Position numbers and translations under genes: made by a program. Under the pieces are notes generated by a model, which was given only the letters and a program-made list of their open reading frames with translations, did not search any database and was not told the origin of the DNA. This document shows, one piece after another, positions 34,742-42,603 of a DNA stretch of 64,000 nt. The DNA comes from JAOUEA01 sp963821925 (GTDB lineage Bacteria > Actinomycetota > UBA4738 > HRBIN12). Location of the stretch: contig CAWGFO010000010.1 of the NCBI GenBank assembly GCA_963821925.1, positions 186,001 to 250,000 on the forward strand, given 5' to 3'. Within the stretch, counting starts at the first letter, position 1. Every line of letters starts with the position of its first letter.

Positions 34742-34779
34742 AGCCGACCGAGGCTACCAGACGTCTCGCGCGGCCGACC

Positions 34780-35346
34780 TCAGGTCGTGATCGCCTCGAG
34801 GTTCGCGGTCAGATCCTTCTCGCTGATCTCGCCGTCGACCTTGGCGACCAGGTTCCCGTCGGCATCGTAGAAGACCGTGACGGGCTGCCCGATGCTGCCG
34901 AGGTCGGTGCGGATCGCTCCGCCCGGATCGAAGACGTTCGGATAGGGGAGACCGTGCTCGGCGATGAAGCCGGCTGCCGAGGTCCGGTCGTCGAGGATGT
35001 CGACGCCCAGGAACTGCACGCGATCGCCGTACTCGGCGGCGGCCTTGGTGAGCCGCGGCGCCTCGGCCTGGCACGGACCGCACCAGCTCGCCCAGAAGTT
35101 CACCACGACGGGCGTGCCGCGGAGATCCGCGAGGAGGGCGTCGTAGCCGGCCACGTCCATCTCGGGCAACTCGTCGACCGTGGCCGGGAGGCCGGGCACC
35201 GGGCTCACGACGAGCGCCGGCTTCGCCACGACGTCGGTGGCCGTCGTGGGGTCGCTCGCGCCACCATCGCACGCCGACAGCACGACCACGGTGATCGCGA
35301 TGGACGCGGCGAGCGAGGCGAGCGGGACGGTCCGGCGGGCTGTCAT
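34780..35346 (-). CDS. TlpA/ResA-like thioredoxin lipoprotein
   Basis: The 188-residue protein has a lipoprotein signal (LAASIAITVVVLSACDGG), so it is anchored outside the membrane. It carries a thioredoxin-fold domain with the redox motif NFWASWCGPCQAEAP near residue 83. The cis-Pro loop is in IGQPVTVFYD. TlpA/ResA proteins reduce disulfides in cytochrome c maturation or other exported proteins. I chose the ATG at 35346 because a TACCAT box lies 7 bases upstream; the ATG at 35355 overlaps that box. It is divergent from recG. Confidence 0.9.
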   Translation of the reverse strand: MTARRTVPLASLAASIAITVVVLSACDGGASDPTTATDVVAKPALVVSPVPGLPATVDELPEMDVAGYDALLADLRGTPVVVNFWASWCGPCQAEAPRLTKAAAEYGDRVQFLGVDILDDRTSAAGFIAEHGLPYPNVFDPGGAIRTDLGSIGQPVTVFYDADGNLVAKVDGEISEKDLTANLEAITT

Positions 35347-35353
35347 CCCCAGC

Positions 35354-35359
35354 ATGGTA
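35354..35359 (-). promoter_or_regulatory. TACCAT -10 box deciding the start of the TlpA-like gene
   Basis: On the reverse strand TACCAT ends 7 bases before the ATG at 35346 and overlaps the ATG at 35355, so the downstream codon is the likely leaderless start. Confidence 0.45.
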
Positions 35360-35386
35360 GAACCGGGGGCGGATGAAGAGCCCCCG

Positions 35387-37660
35387 ATGCCGCTGACGCT
35401 CGTCCCCTCGACGCCGCTGACCCTCGCCTCGGCGATCATCGAGATCGACGCGAAGATCGCATCCCGCAAGGGGCGTGCGCGATCGAAGGGCGCCACCGTC
35501 AAGGAGGCGTGGGAGGTCCTCCGCGACGCCTTCGACGTCGAGACCGTCGGCGACCTCGTCCATCACTACCCGCGTCGCTACATCGATCGGTCGAACGTGC
35601 AGACGATCCGCGGGATGAAGATCGGGCAGTACGTCACGGTGATCGCGCGGGTCAAGAAGGTCGCCAAGCGGCTCACGCGCCGCAAGCAGACGATGGTCAC
35701 GGTCACGCTCGCCGACGGGTCCGGGTTCCTCGACCTGACGTTCTTCAACCAGCCCTGGGCCGCCACCCTCTACAAGGAGGGGATGGAGGTCGCGGTCTCC
35801 GGCGTGGCCTCCCGGTACCAGGGTCGGCTCCAGCTCGCGAACCAAGAGGTGGAGGTGCTCGGCGGTGGCGATGCAGACCTCGTCCACACCGGCCGGATCA
35901 CGCCGGTCCACCCGGCCTCGGAAGGCATCACGACCCGCACGATCCGCGAGCTCGTCTACCGGTCGTTCGAGCAACTGAGGCCGGTCCACGACCCGATGCC
36001 GCCCGACGTGATCGAGGCGGAGCGTCTCGGCTCGTACGATCAGGCCCTCCGCGACATCCACTTCCCGGACGACGACACGGCGCTGAACGCCGCGCGCGAA
36101 CGCCTGAAGTTCGACGAGCTGTTCGTGCTCGAGCTGGGGGTGGCCTTCCGCAAGCACCGCGTCGAGGCGGACCAGCAAGGCGTCGCGCACGAGCCCGCAG
36201 GCACGTTGACCGAGCGGCTCCTCGCGACGCTCCCGTTCGAGCCCACCGATGCGCAGCGCCGCGCGATCGGCGAGATCGACGCGGCGATGGCCCGTCCGCG
36301 TCCGATGAACGTGCTCCTGCAGGGTGACGTGGGCGCGGGCAAGACCGTGGTGGCGCTCCACGCGGCGCTCGTCGCGATCCAGTCGGGCCACCAGGCCGCG
36401 ATCATGGCGCCCACCGAGGTGCTGGCCGGCCAGCACGCGCGGTCCGTGGCCGCCCTCCTCGAGGGCGTCGGTGGCGTGTCGTACCTCGAGCTCGCGGGCG
36501 CGCAGCGGCCCGCGCCGGCGCCGGCCGGGCAGGGCTCGCTCCTCGACGCGCTCCCCGGGTCCGAGCCGCAGGCCGAGCCCGGCGACGCCGGGTCGCCGCG
36601 GGTGACCTGGGCCCTCCTCACCGCGGCCGTCACCGGGAAGGACCGCGAGCGCGTGCTCGACGGGGTGGCCGACGGGAGCGTCGATCTCGTGATCGGGACC
36701 CACGCGTTGGTCCAGGAGACCGTGACGTTCGCCGACCTCTCGCTCGCGGTCGTCGACGAGCAGCACCGGTTCGGGCTGCATCAGCGCTCGGCGCTCAAGC
36801 GCAAGGGCGGCGAGGCGGACGTCCTGATCATGACCGCCACGCCGATCCCGCGGACCCTCGCGCTCACGTACTACGGCGACCTCGACGTCGTGATCCTCGA
36901 CGAGCTCCCGAAGGGACGACAGCGGATCGAGACCCGGGCGGCCCGCACCGCGCTCGAGCGCGCGGCCGCCTACGACCTGGTGCGGGAGCAGGTGGCCGCG
37001 GGACGGCAGGCCTTCGTGGTGTGCGCCGCGATCGACGAGGGCAACCGCACCCAGGTCAAGGCGGCCGAGACGGAGGCCGACCGCCTCGCGACCGACGTCT
37101 TCCCGGACCTGCGGGTCGACCTCCTGCACGGGCGGATGCGCCCCAAGGACAAGGAGGCCGTGATGGAGCGTTTCCGCGGCGGCGACGCCGACCTCCTGAT
37201 CTCGACCACGGTGATCGAGGTCGGGGTGGACGTCCCGAACGCGACCGTGATGCTGGTTGAGAACGCCGAGCGGTTCGGCCTCGCGCAGCTCCACCAGCTC
37301 CGGGGCCGGATCGGCCGCGGCGCCCACCGGAGCTCCTGCGTCCTGTTCGACGAGTCCGACGAGCAGAACCTGGAGGCACGGGCACGGATCGACGCGATGG
37401 TCCGCACCACCGACGGTTTCGAGCTCGCCGACGAGGACCTGCGGCTGCGCGGCGAGGGGACCCTGTTCGACACGAAGCAGTCCGGGATGCCCGACCTGCG
37501 CCTCGCGCGGCTCGCGGACGACATGGACCTCGTGAAGCGGGCCCGCGCCCGGGCGTTCGCCCTGATCGAGGGCGACCCGCGCCTCGAACGCCATCCCGAG
37601 CTCCTCGACGAGCTCCGTCACCGGTTCGAACGCTCGATCGACTGGCTCTTCCGGAGCTGA
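35387..37660 (+). CDS. recG: ATP-dependent DNA helicase RecG
   Basis: The 757-residue helicase regresses stalled replication forks and processes branched DNA. The wedge/OB domain (IGQYVTVIARVKKV...YKEGMEVAVSG) precedes helicase motif I GDVGAGKTVVALHAAL near residue 312, the Walker B variant VVDEQHRFG near 456, TATPIPRTLALT, and the C-terminal LISTTVIEVGVDVPNA and QLRGRIGRG blocks. A 40-residue Ala/Pro/Gly-rich loop (around residue 375) is an insertion relative to most RecG. I use ATG 35387; ATG 35354 would add 11 residues. Confidence 0.96.
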   Translation: MPLTLVPSTPLTLASAIIEIDAKIASRKGRARSKGATVKEAWEVLRDAFDVETVGDLVHHYPRRYIDRSNVQTIRGMKIGQYVTVIARVKKVAKRLTRRKQTMVTVTLADGSGFLDLTFFNQPWAATLYKEGMEVAVSGVASRYQGRLQLANQEVEVLGGGDADLVHTGRITPVHPASEGITTRTIRELVYRSFEQLRPVHDPMPPDVIEAERLGSYDQALRDIHFPDDDTALNAARERLKFDELFVLELGVAFRKHRVEADQQGVAHEPAGTLTERLLATLPFEPTDAQRRAIGEIDAAMARPRPMNVLLQGDVGAGKTVVALHAALVAIQSGHQAAIMAPTEVLAGQHARSVAALLEGVGGVSYLELAGAQRPAPAPAGQGSLLDALPGSEPQAEPGDAGSPRVTWALLTAAVTGKDRERVLDGVADGSVDLVIGTHALVQETVTFADLSLAVVDEQHRFGLHQRSALKRKGGEADVLIMTATPIPRTLALTYYGDLDVVILDELPKGRQRIETRAARTALERAAAYDLVREQVAAGRQAFVVCAAIDEGNRTQVKAAETEADRLATDVFPDLRVDLLHGRMRPKDKEAVMERFRGGDADLLISTTVIEVGVDVPNATVMLVENAERFGLAQLHQLRGRIGRGAHRSSCVLFDESDEQNLEARARIDAMVRTTDGFELADEDLRLRGEGTLFDTKQSGMPDLRLARLADDMDLVKRARARAFALIEGDPRLERHPELLDELRHRFERSIDWLFRS

Positions 37661-37688
37661 GCCCGCCCTCGCGCGTACCCTGGGCGCG

Positions 37689-38252
37689 ATGCGCATCGTG
37701 GCCGGCTCCGCCAAGGGGACGCGGCTCGCCCCCGTGCCCCCGGGCGTGCGTCCGCTGTCCGACCGGGCTCGGGAAGGGCTCTTCGCGAGCCTCGGCGAGC
37801 GGGTGGTGGGCGCCCGGGTGCTCGATCTGTTCGCGGGGACCGGCGCCACCGGGATCGAGGCGCTCTCCCGCGGCGCCGAGCGGTGCACCTTCGTCGACGC
37901 CGCCCGCCGCACCACCGACGTCGCCCGAGAGAACTTGCAGCGCACCCATTCCGAGGATCTGGCGGAGGTCGTCACGAGCGACGTGCTCGCCTTCTTGCGG
38001 CGTCACCGCGGCGACGAGGCGTGGGATCTGGCGATCCTCGACCCCCCCTACGAGACCGGCTCCCCGTACCTCGACGACGTCTGGACCGAGCTGGCGCGCG
38101 AGGGCCGTCTCGCGGTCGGCGCGACGGTGGTGCTCACCAGGGGCAACAAGGGTTCCGCGCCTGCGGTTCCGCTACACTGGGCGGCTGCGAGGGAGCTCCG
38201 CTACGGCGACAGCATCCTGATCCTGTACCGGCGAGACGACCAGGAGGCGTGA
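37689..38252 (+). CDS. rsmD: 16S rRNA (guanine(966)-N2)-methyltransferase
   Basis: The 187-residue SAM-dependent methyltransferase starts MRIVAGSAKGTRLAPV. It has the SAM-binding motif VLDLFAGTGATGIEALSRGA near residue 45 and the catalytic NPPY-type motif as LAILDPPYETG near residue 116. It methylates a base of 16S rRNA. TACCCT lies 7 bases before the ATG. Its TGA overlaps the coaD ATG by one base. Confidence 0.95.
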   Translation: MRIVAGSAKGTRLAPVPPGVRPLSDRAREGLFASLGERVVGARVLDLFAGTGATGIEALSRGAERCTFVDAARRTTDVARENLQRTHSEDLAEVVTSDVLAFLRRHRGDEAWDLAILDPPYETGSPYLDDVWTELAREGRLAVGATVVLTRGNKGSAPAVPLHWAAARELRYGDSILILYRRDDQEA

Positions 38253-38737
38253 TGGGCCTGACCGCCCTGTGTCCGGGGACGTTCGACCCGGTTACCAACG
38301 GCCATCTCGACATCATCGGCCGCACCAGCACGACCTTCGAACGGGTGGTCGTCGCGGTGCTCGAGAACCCGTCGAAGCAGCCGCTCTTCTCCGTGGAGGA
38401 GCGGGTGGTGATGCTCGAGGAGGCGTGCGGGGCCATGGAGAACGTGACCGTGGGGGCCTTCAAGGGCCTGCTCGTGGAGTACGCGAAGCAGCAGGGCCCC
38501 TCGGTGATCGTGAAGGGCCTGCGGGCCGTGAGTGACTACGAATCCGAGATCCAGATGGCGCAGATGAATCACAGGCTCGGCGGGGTGGAGACCCTGTTCA
38601 TGTCCACGAACCCGTCGTGGTCGTTCCTGTCATCCTCGCTCGTCAAGGAGGTCGCCCGCTTCGGGGGCAACGTCGACGGCCTCGTGCCGGACCCGGTGAT
38701 CGCGCGCCTTCGCGAACGCATGGGAGCGCGCGTCTGA
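38252..38737 (+). CDS. coaD: Phosphopantetheine adenylyltransferase
   Basis: The 161-residue nucleotidyltransferase makes dephospho-CoA in coenzyme A synthesis. The HxGH motif is present as CPGTFDPVTNGHLDIIGR (residues 7-24), KGLRAVSDYESEIQMAQMN follows, and the C-terminal block is WSFLSSSLVKEVA. It is coupled to rsmD upstream (TGATG) and to the coiled-coil gene downstream. Confidence 0.97.
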   Translation: MGLTALCPGTFDPVTNGHLDIIGRTSTTFERVVVAVLENPSKQPLFSVEERVVMLEEACGAMENVTVGAFKGLLVEYAKQQGPSVIVKGLRAVSDYESEIQMAQMNHRLGGVETLFMSTNPSWSFLSSSLVKEVARFGGNVDGLVPDPVIARLRERMGARV

Positions 38738-39306
38738 TGGACATCGCTGGCCGCCTGCAGCAGCTCGAAGACATCGTCCGCGAGGCGAAGTCGATGCCGC
38801 TGTCCTCCTCGGTCCTGATCAACAAGGACGAGGTGCTGGAGCTGGTGCAGCAGATGCAGGAGGACCTGCCCGACGAGATCAAGCAGGCCCGGTGGATCGT
38901 GAAGGACCGCGAAGATCTGCTCGCGAAGGCCCGGGCGGAGGGCGACAAGCTGATCGAGCACGCTCGCGAGGAACAGCTGCGCATGGCCCGCAAGGAAGAG
39001 GTGGTCGAACGGGCCCGCGAGGAGGCGGAACGCCTCCTGACCGAGGCCGACGACCAGACGAGCACGATGCGGTCCGAGGCCGAGGACTACGTCGACGCGA
39101 AGCTCGCCCAGTTCGAGATCGCGCTGCGCAAGATCCTGGAGGACTCGCAGGCCGCGACGAAGGGCCTCGCGCGCACGCTCGACCAGGTCGAGGCCGGTCG
39201 CGATCGCCTCCGGCATCCCACCACCGCCGCCGAGCAGGAGTTCACGCCGTCCGCGGGCGACGAGCGCGCCGAGACGCCGTTCTTCGACGAGGAGGAGCAG
39301 GAGTGA
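38737..39306 (+). CDS. Coiled-coil DivIVA/SepIVA-like cell division protein
   Basis: The 189-residue protein is almost wholly helical. A short N-terminal helix (LQQLEDIVREAKSMPLSSSV) is followed by a long Arg/Glu/Ala coiled coil (residues 45-150), and the tail is acidic, ending FFDEEEQE. It occupies the place of the mycobacterial SepIVA-type gene between coaD and the DUF177 gene, where the product is linked to septum and cell-envelope organisation. The name follows from position and coiled-coil character; sequence identity is not decisive. Its start overlaps the coaD stop. Confidence 0.75.
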   Translation: MDIAGRLQQLEDIVREAKSMPLSSSVLINKDEVLELVQQMQEDLPDEIKQARWIVKDREDLLAKARAEGDKLIEHAREEQLRMARKEEVVERAREEAERLLTEADDQTSTMRSEAEDYVDAKLAQFEIALRKILEDSQAATKGLARTLDQVEAGRDRLRHPTTAAEQEFTPSAGDERAETPFFDEEEQE

Positions 39307-39812
39307 CGATCGACGCGATCGACGTCCGCGACCTCGTCGGTCACCCGGGCGCCTCGCGCGAGGTGGGCGTGCGCGGCGTGATGGAGGGCCTGGCGGGCGA
39401 GCTCGCCGAGGTGCCCGACGAGATCGAGGGCGAGCTCCTGCTGGAGTCGGTGGTCGAGGGCATCCTCGTCTCGGGCCACCTGCGGGGAACCTTCCGGCTG
39501 CGCTGCGCGCGCTGCCTGAAGGACTTCTCGCAGCCGTTCGACGTCGAGGTCCACGAGATGTTCGTGCCGGCACCCGACGAGGACGCCGACGACTACCCCC
39601 TCGACCCCGAGGGCGCGATCGAGCTCGACCAGATGGTGCGCGACGCGATCGGGGTCGAGATCCCGTTCTCGCCGCTGCACAGCCCCGACTGCCAGGGACT
39701 CTGCCCGGTATGCGGCGGCGACCGCAACCTGGGGGAGTGCCCCGGCGACCACCCCTCCACCGACCCGCGCTGGGCCGGGCTCGAGCAGCTGCTCGAGCAG
39801 ATGGAGCGATGA
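39303..39812 (+). CDS. DUF177 (YceD-like) protein
   Basis: The 169-residue protein has the DUF177 pattern: a central CARC pair (RLRCARCLKDFSQPFDVEV near residue 68), an acidic stretch, and DCQGLCPVCGGDRNLGECPGD near residue 130, four Cys likely to bind zinc. This family is almost always followed by rpmF, as here, and is linked to 23S rRNA or large-subunit maturation. The GTG start overlaps the upstream stop by 4 bases. Confidence 0.93.
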   Translation: MTIDAIDVRDLVGHPGASREVGVRGVMEGLAGELAEVPDEIEGELLLESVVEGILVSGHLRGTFRLRCARCLKDFSQPFDVEVHEMFVPAPDEDADDYPLDPEGAIELDQMVRDAIGVEIPFSPLHSPDCQGLCPVCGGDRNLGECPGDHPSTDPRWAGLEQLLEQMER

Positions 39813-39839
39813 CACGCGACGTAGGAAGGAAAGGACCCG

Positions 39840-40016
39840 ATGGCCGTCCCGAAGAAGAAGCAGAGCAAGACGCGCGGCGACAAGCGCGCGGCGAACTGGA
39901 AGGCGAAGGCGCCCCCCTACAGCGAGTGCCCGCAGTGCAAGCAGCCGACGATCCCGCACCGTGTCTGCGGCAACTGCGGCTATTACGCCGGCCGGCAGGC
40001 CATCGAGGTCGAGTAG
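39840..40016 (+). CDS. rpmF: 50S ribosomal protein L32
   Basis: The 58-residue protein starts MAVPKKKQSKTRGDKRAAN, the universal L32 opening. It has a zinc ribbon with CPQC near residue 30 and CGNC near residue 43, then GYYAGRQAIEVE. GGAAGGAAAGGAC lies upstream of the ATG. It sits between the DUF177 gene and rnc in the standard order. Confidence 0.97.
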   Translation: MAVPKKKQSKTRGDKRAANWKAKAPPYSECPQCKQPTIPHRVCGNCGYYAGRQAIEVE

Positions 40017-40020
40017 CCGC

Positions 40021-40764
40021 GTGACCGCCGCTCCCGTCGAGGTGCCCGTCGAGGCCCTGGACCGGGCGCTGGGCATCTCGTTCGAGGACCCCGAGCTCCG
40101 CGAGACCGCGCTCACGCACCGGTCCTTCGCGTTCGAACACGGGCGCCCGGTGACGAACGAACGGCTGGAGTTCCTGGGCGACGCCGTGCTAGGGCTCGTG
40201 GTGACCGACATGGCCTACCGCGAGTATCCGGACCTGCCCGAGGGGTCGCTCGCGAAGCTCCGCGCCGCGATCGTCAACATGTCGGCGCTCGCCGATGTGG
40301 CGCGCGGGCTCGACCTCGGACGGCTCGTGCTGCTCGGCAAGGGCGAGGAGCAGAGCGGTGGCCGCGACAAGTCGAGCATCCTCGCCGATGCGCTCGAGGC
40401 GGTGTTCGGGGCGATCTACCTCGACCAGGGGCTCGACAGCGCCCGCGCCGTGATCGAGCGGCTCTTCCGGCCCCGCATGGAGGCCTACGAGCGCGGCGAG
40501 GGGGACCGCGACTACAAGACGATCCTGCAGGAGCTCGCGTCCCAGGCGCTGCGCACGATGCCGGACTACCGGATCGAGGAGCAGGGACCCGACCACGAGA
40601 AGGAGTTCACGGCCACGGTGTTCCTGGGCGGCGAGCCGCTCGGAACCGGGATCGGCCGGTCCAAGAAGGAAGCCGAACAGCAGGCCGCCCGCGAGGCGTT
40701 CGGACGCGTGTCCGAGCGGCTCACCGAGTCGGCTCATAAGGGGGACGAGGGTGGAGCTTCCTGA
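40021..40764 (+). CDS. rnc: Ribonuclease III
   Basis: The 247-residue endonuclease cleaves double-stranded RNA such as rRNA precursors. The catalytic signature ERLEFLGDAVLGLVVTD is near residue 47, the second acidic site is ILADALEAVFGAIYLDQG, and the double-stranded-RNA-binding domain (DYKTILQELASQ...GIGRSKKEAEQQAARE) fills the C-terminus. It starts at GTG 40021, 4 bases after rpmF, and overlaps mutM by 14 bases. Confidence 0.96.
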   Translation: MTAAPVEVPVEALDRALGISFEDPELRETALTHRSFAFEHGRPVTNERLEFLGDAVLGLVVTDMAYREYPDLPEGSLAKLRAAIVNMSALADVARGLDLGRLVLLGKGEEQSGGRDKSSILADALEAVFGAIYLDQGLDSARAVIERLFRPRMEAYERGEGDRDYKTILQELASQALRTMPDYRIEEQGPDHEKEFTATVFLGGEPLGTGIGRSKKEAEQQAAREAFGRVSERLTESAHKGDEGGAS

Positions 40765-41593
40765 AGTCGAAGTGATGCGGCGGGACCTCGAGAAGGACGT
40801 CGTGGGACGTCGCATCAAGGAGGCCGAGGTCAAGAGCTCCAAGAACGCGATGCGGGTGATCCGGCGGCACAAGACCCGCAAGGAGTTCACGTCGCATCTG
40901 ACCGGGCACAAGATCACGAAGGTCGAGCGCCGCGGGAAGTACCTGCTGCTCGCGCTCGACGGCGGCGACGTCCTCGTCGTCCACTTCGGGATGAGCGGGC
41001 GGTTCATGCGCGGCACCGGCCGCGTGGCGATCGAACCGCACACCCACGTGGTGCTGACGTTCCAGCAGGGCGGCGACCTCCGCTTCATCGACCCCCGCAC
41101 GTTCGGCGAGCTGTTCGTCACCACGACCGACGAGCTCGGCAAGGTCAAGGAGCTCCAGCACCTCGCGATCGACCCCCTCGATCAGGTCTTCACGTGGCCG
41201 ACCTTCCAGTACCTGCTTGCGCAGCGCGGCGCGAAGATGAAGCCGCTGATGATGGATCAGAAGTTCATCAGCGGCCTCGGCAACATCTACTCCGACGAGG
41301 TCCTGTTCCACGCGGGGATCCGGTTCGACCGGCTGAGCGACACGCTGTCGTCCCAGGAGGTCCGCCGCCTCTACCGTGCGATCCAGGAGATCCTCCAGGA
41401 CGCGATCAAGCTCCGCGGGACCACGCTGGAGGACGAGGCCTACGTCGACCTGTTCGGCAAGCCCGGTGAGTACCAGAACGAGCTGAAGGTCTACGGCCGC
41501 GAGGGGCTCCCGTGCCGCCGATGCCGTACGCCGATCCAGAGCGTGAAGATCGCCCAACGGAGCGCGTACTTCTGCCCGCAGTGCCAGAGCTGA
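40751..41593 (+). CDS. mutM: Fpg/Nei-family DNA glycosylase (MutM-like), lacking the N-terminal Pro
   Basis: The 280-residue repair enzyme lies in the usual mutM place between rnc and smc. The N-terminus reads MELPEVEVMRRDLEKD; canonical Fpg begins MPELPEVE, so the catalytic Pro at position 2 is absent and no upstream in-frame start supplies it. Other key parts are present: Lys in ERRGKYLLLAL, the H2TH block FISGLGNIYSDEVLFHAGI, and a zinc finger (CRRC...CPQC) with Arg in IAQRSAYFC. It should bind oxidised purines, but the Schiff-base chemistry must differ or be lost. Confidence 0.88.
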   Translation: MELPEVEVMRRDLEKDVVGRRIKEAEVKSSKNAMRVIRRHKTRKEFTSHLTGHKITKVERRGKYLLLALDGGDVLVVHFGMSGRFMRGTGRVAIEPHTHVVLTFQQGGDLRFIDPRTFGELFVTTTDELGKVKELQHLAIDPLDQVFTWPTFQYLLAQRGAKMKPLMMDQKFISGLGNIYSDEVLFHAGIRFDRLSDTLSSQEVRRLYRAIQEILQDAIKLRGTTLEDEAYVDLFGKPGEYQNELKVYGREGLPCRRCRTPIQSVKIAQRSAYFCPQCQS

Positions 41594-41626
41594 ACCTGTC
41601 CGGGCGACGACGGACGCCGGCGCGCC

Positions 41627-42211
41627 TCAGGCGACCTCGGCGCCCGCGTCGCGCATCCGCGTGACGGCCTTCTCGCCGTCGCCCTCCGCGAGGTCGACGG
41701 CACGGATCCCCTCGAGGATCACGGTCACCGGGTAGCCGAGCATCCGGGCGTCGACGACGGTCTCGACCACGCAGTAGTCGGTCGCGAGCCCGCACACGAC
41801 CAGCCGCTCGATCCCGCGCGTGCGCAGCAGCTCGACGAGCGGGGTCGGGGCGGTCTCGCCCGTGACCGGATGCCGGACGCTGAACCCGGAGTAGCCGTCC
41901 CCGCCGTCGACGCCCTTGCGGACCACCTCGAGTCCAACCGGCAGGGCGGGGTGAAACTCGGCGCCCCACGTGTCCGCGACGCAGTGGACGGGCCAGATCC
42001 CCCCGTCCTTCTGGAAATGGGGCGTGACCGGCGGGTGCCAGTCCTGCGTGCACACGACCAGGGCCCCGGCCGCGCGGGCGGCCCCGATCTCGTGGATCAC
42101 CGAGCCCACGGCCTCCTCGGCCCCGCGCACGTACAGGCTGCCGCCGGGATCGGCGAAGTCGTTCTGGAGGTCGACCACGATCAGGGCGACGCCCGCGTCG
42201 TAGGTGGGCAC
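41627..42211 (-). CDS. pncA: Nicotinamidase/isochorismatase-like hydrolase
   Basis: The 194-residue cysteine hydrolase has the catalytic triad of nicotinamidases: Asp in VDLQNDFADPGGSL, Lys in EVVRKGVDGGDGYSGF and Cys in VCGLATDYCVVETV. A metal-site pair appears as TQDWHPPVTPHFQ. It should deamidate nicotinamide for NAD salvage. I chose GTG 42211 because TACGCT lies 6 bases upstream. It is divergent from the acylphosphatase gene. Confidence 0.88.
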   Translation of the reverse strand: MPTYDAGVALIVVDLQNDFADPGGSLYVRGAEEAVGSVIHEIGAARAAGALVVCTQDWHPPVTPHFQKDGGIWPVHCVADTWGAEFHPALPVGLEVVRKGVDGGDGYSGFSVRHPVTGETAPTPLVELLRTRGIERLVVCGLATDYCVVETVVDARMLGYPVTVILEGIRAVDLAEGDGEKAVTRMRDAGAEVA

Positions 42212-42217
42212 GGGGCC

Positions 42218-42223
42218 AGCGTA
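42218..42223 (-). promoter_or_regulatory. TACGCT -10 box supporting the pncA start
   Basis: On the reverse strand the box ends 6 bases before GTG 42211 and no Shine-Dalgarno is present. This favours the 194-residue form over a start at 42250. Confidence 0.45.
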
Positions 42224-42248
42224 CTCACCTGTGCGAGACACTGGAGGC

Positions 42249-42527
42249 ATGGAAGGGCGTCGCCGCGTGCACGTGATCGTGAGCGGGCGCGTACAGGGCG
42301 TCTTCTATCGCGCGACCTGCATCGAGCGCGCCCGGGCGCTGCGGCTGGGCGGCTGGGTGCGCAACCTCGTGGACGGGCGGGTGGAAGCGGCCTTCGAGGG
42401 GCCCTCGCAGGACGTCGACGCGATCGTGGCCTGGTGCCGGGAGGGGCCGCCCCGCGCGCGGGTCACCGCGATGACGGTCGAGGAGGAGTCGGCGCTGGGC
42501 GAGGACCTCTTCCGCGTCGTGGAGTAG
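42249..42527 (+). CDS. acyP: Acylphosphatase
   Basis: The 92-residue enzyme hydrolyses acyl phosphates. The catalytic Arg is in VSGRVQGVFYRATCIERA (residues 12-29) and the catalytic Asn in GWVRNLVDGRVEAAFEG (near residue 39). In actinobacteria acyP commonly precedes smc, as it does here with 76 bases between. Confidence 0.95.
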   Translation: MEGRRRVHVIVSGRVQGVFYRATCIERARALRLGGWVRNLVDGRVEAAFEGPSQDVDAIVAWCREGPPRARVTAMTVEEESALGEDLFRVVE

Positions 42528-42590
42528 GCGCCCGCCTGCACGCTCCCAACCGGCCTCGCCCGCCTACCGGCGAGTGAATCACAAGCCTGT

Positions 42591-42596
42591 TAGCAT
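42591..42596 (+). promoter_or_regulatory. TAGCAT -10 box upstream of smc
   Basis: The box lies 7 bases before the smc ATG with no ribosome site, fitting the leaderless pattern. Confidence 0.4.
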
Positions 42597-42603
42597 CCGC
42601 CCG

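Noticed and set aside
34754..37975. Open frame of more than 1,000 codons antisense to recG and the thioredoxin gene
   Set aside because: It mirrors recG codon positions, has low-complexity Arg/Gly/His composition, and conflicts with well-recognised genes on the forward strand.
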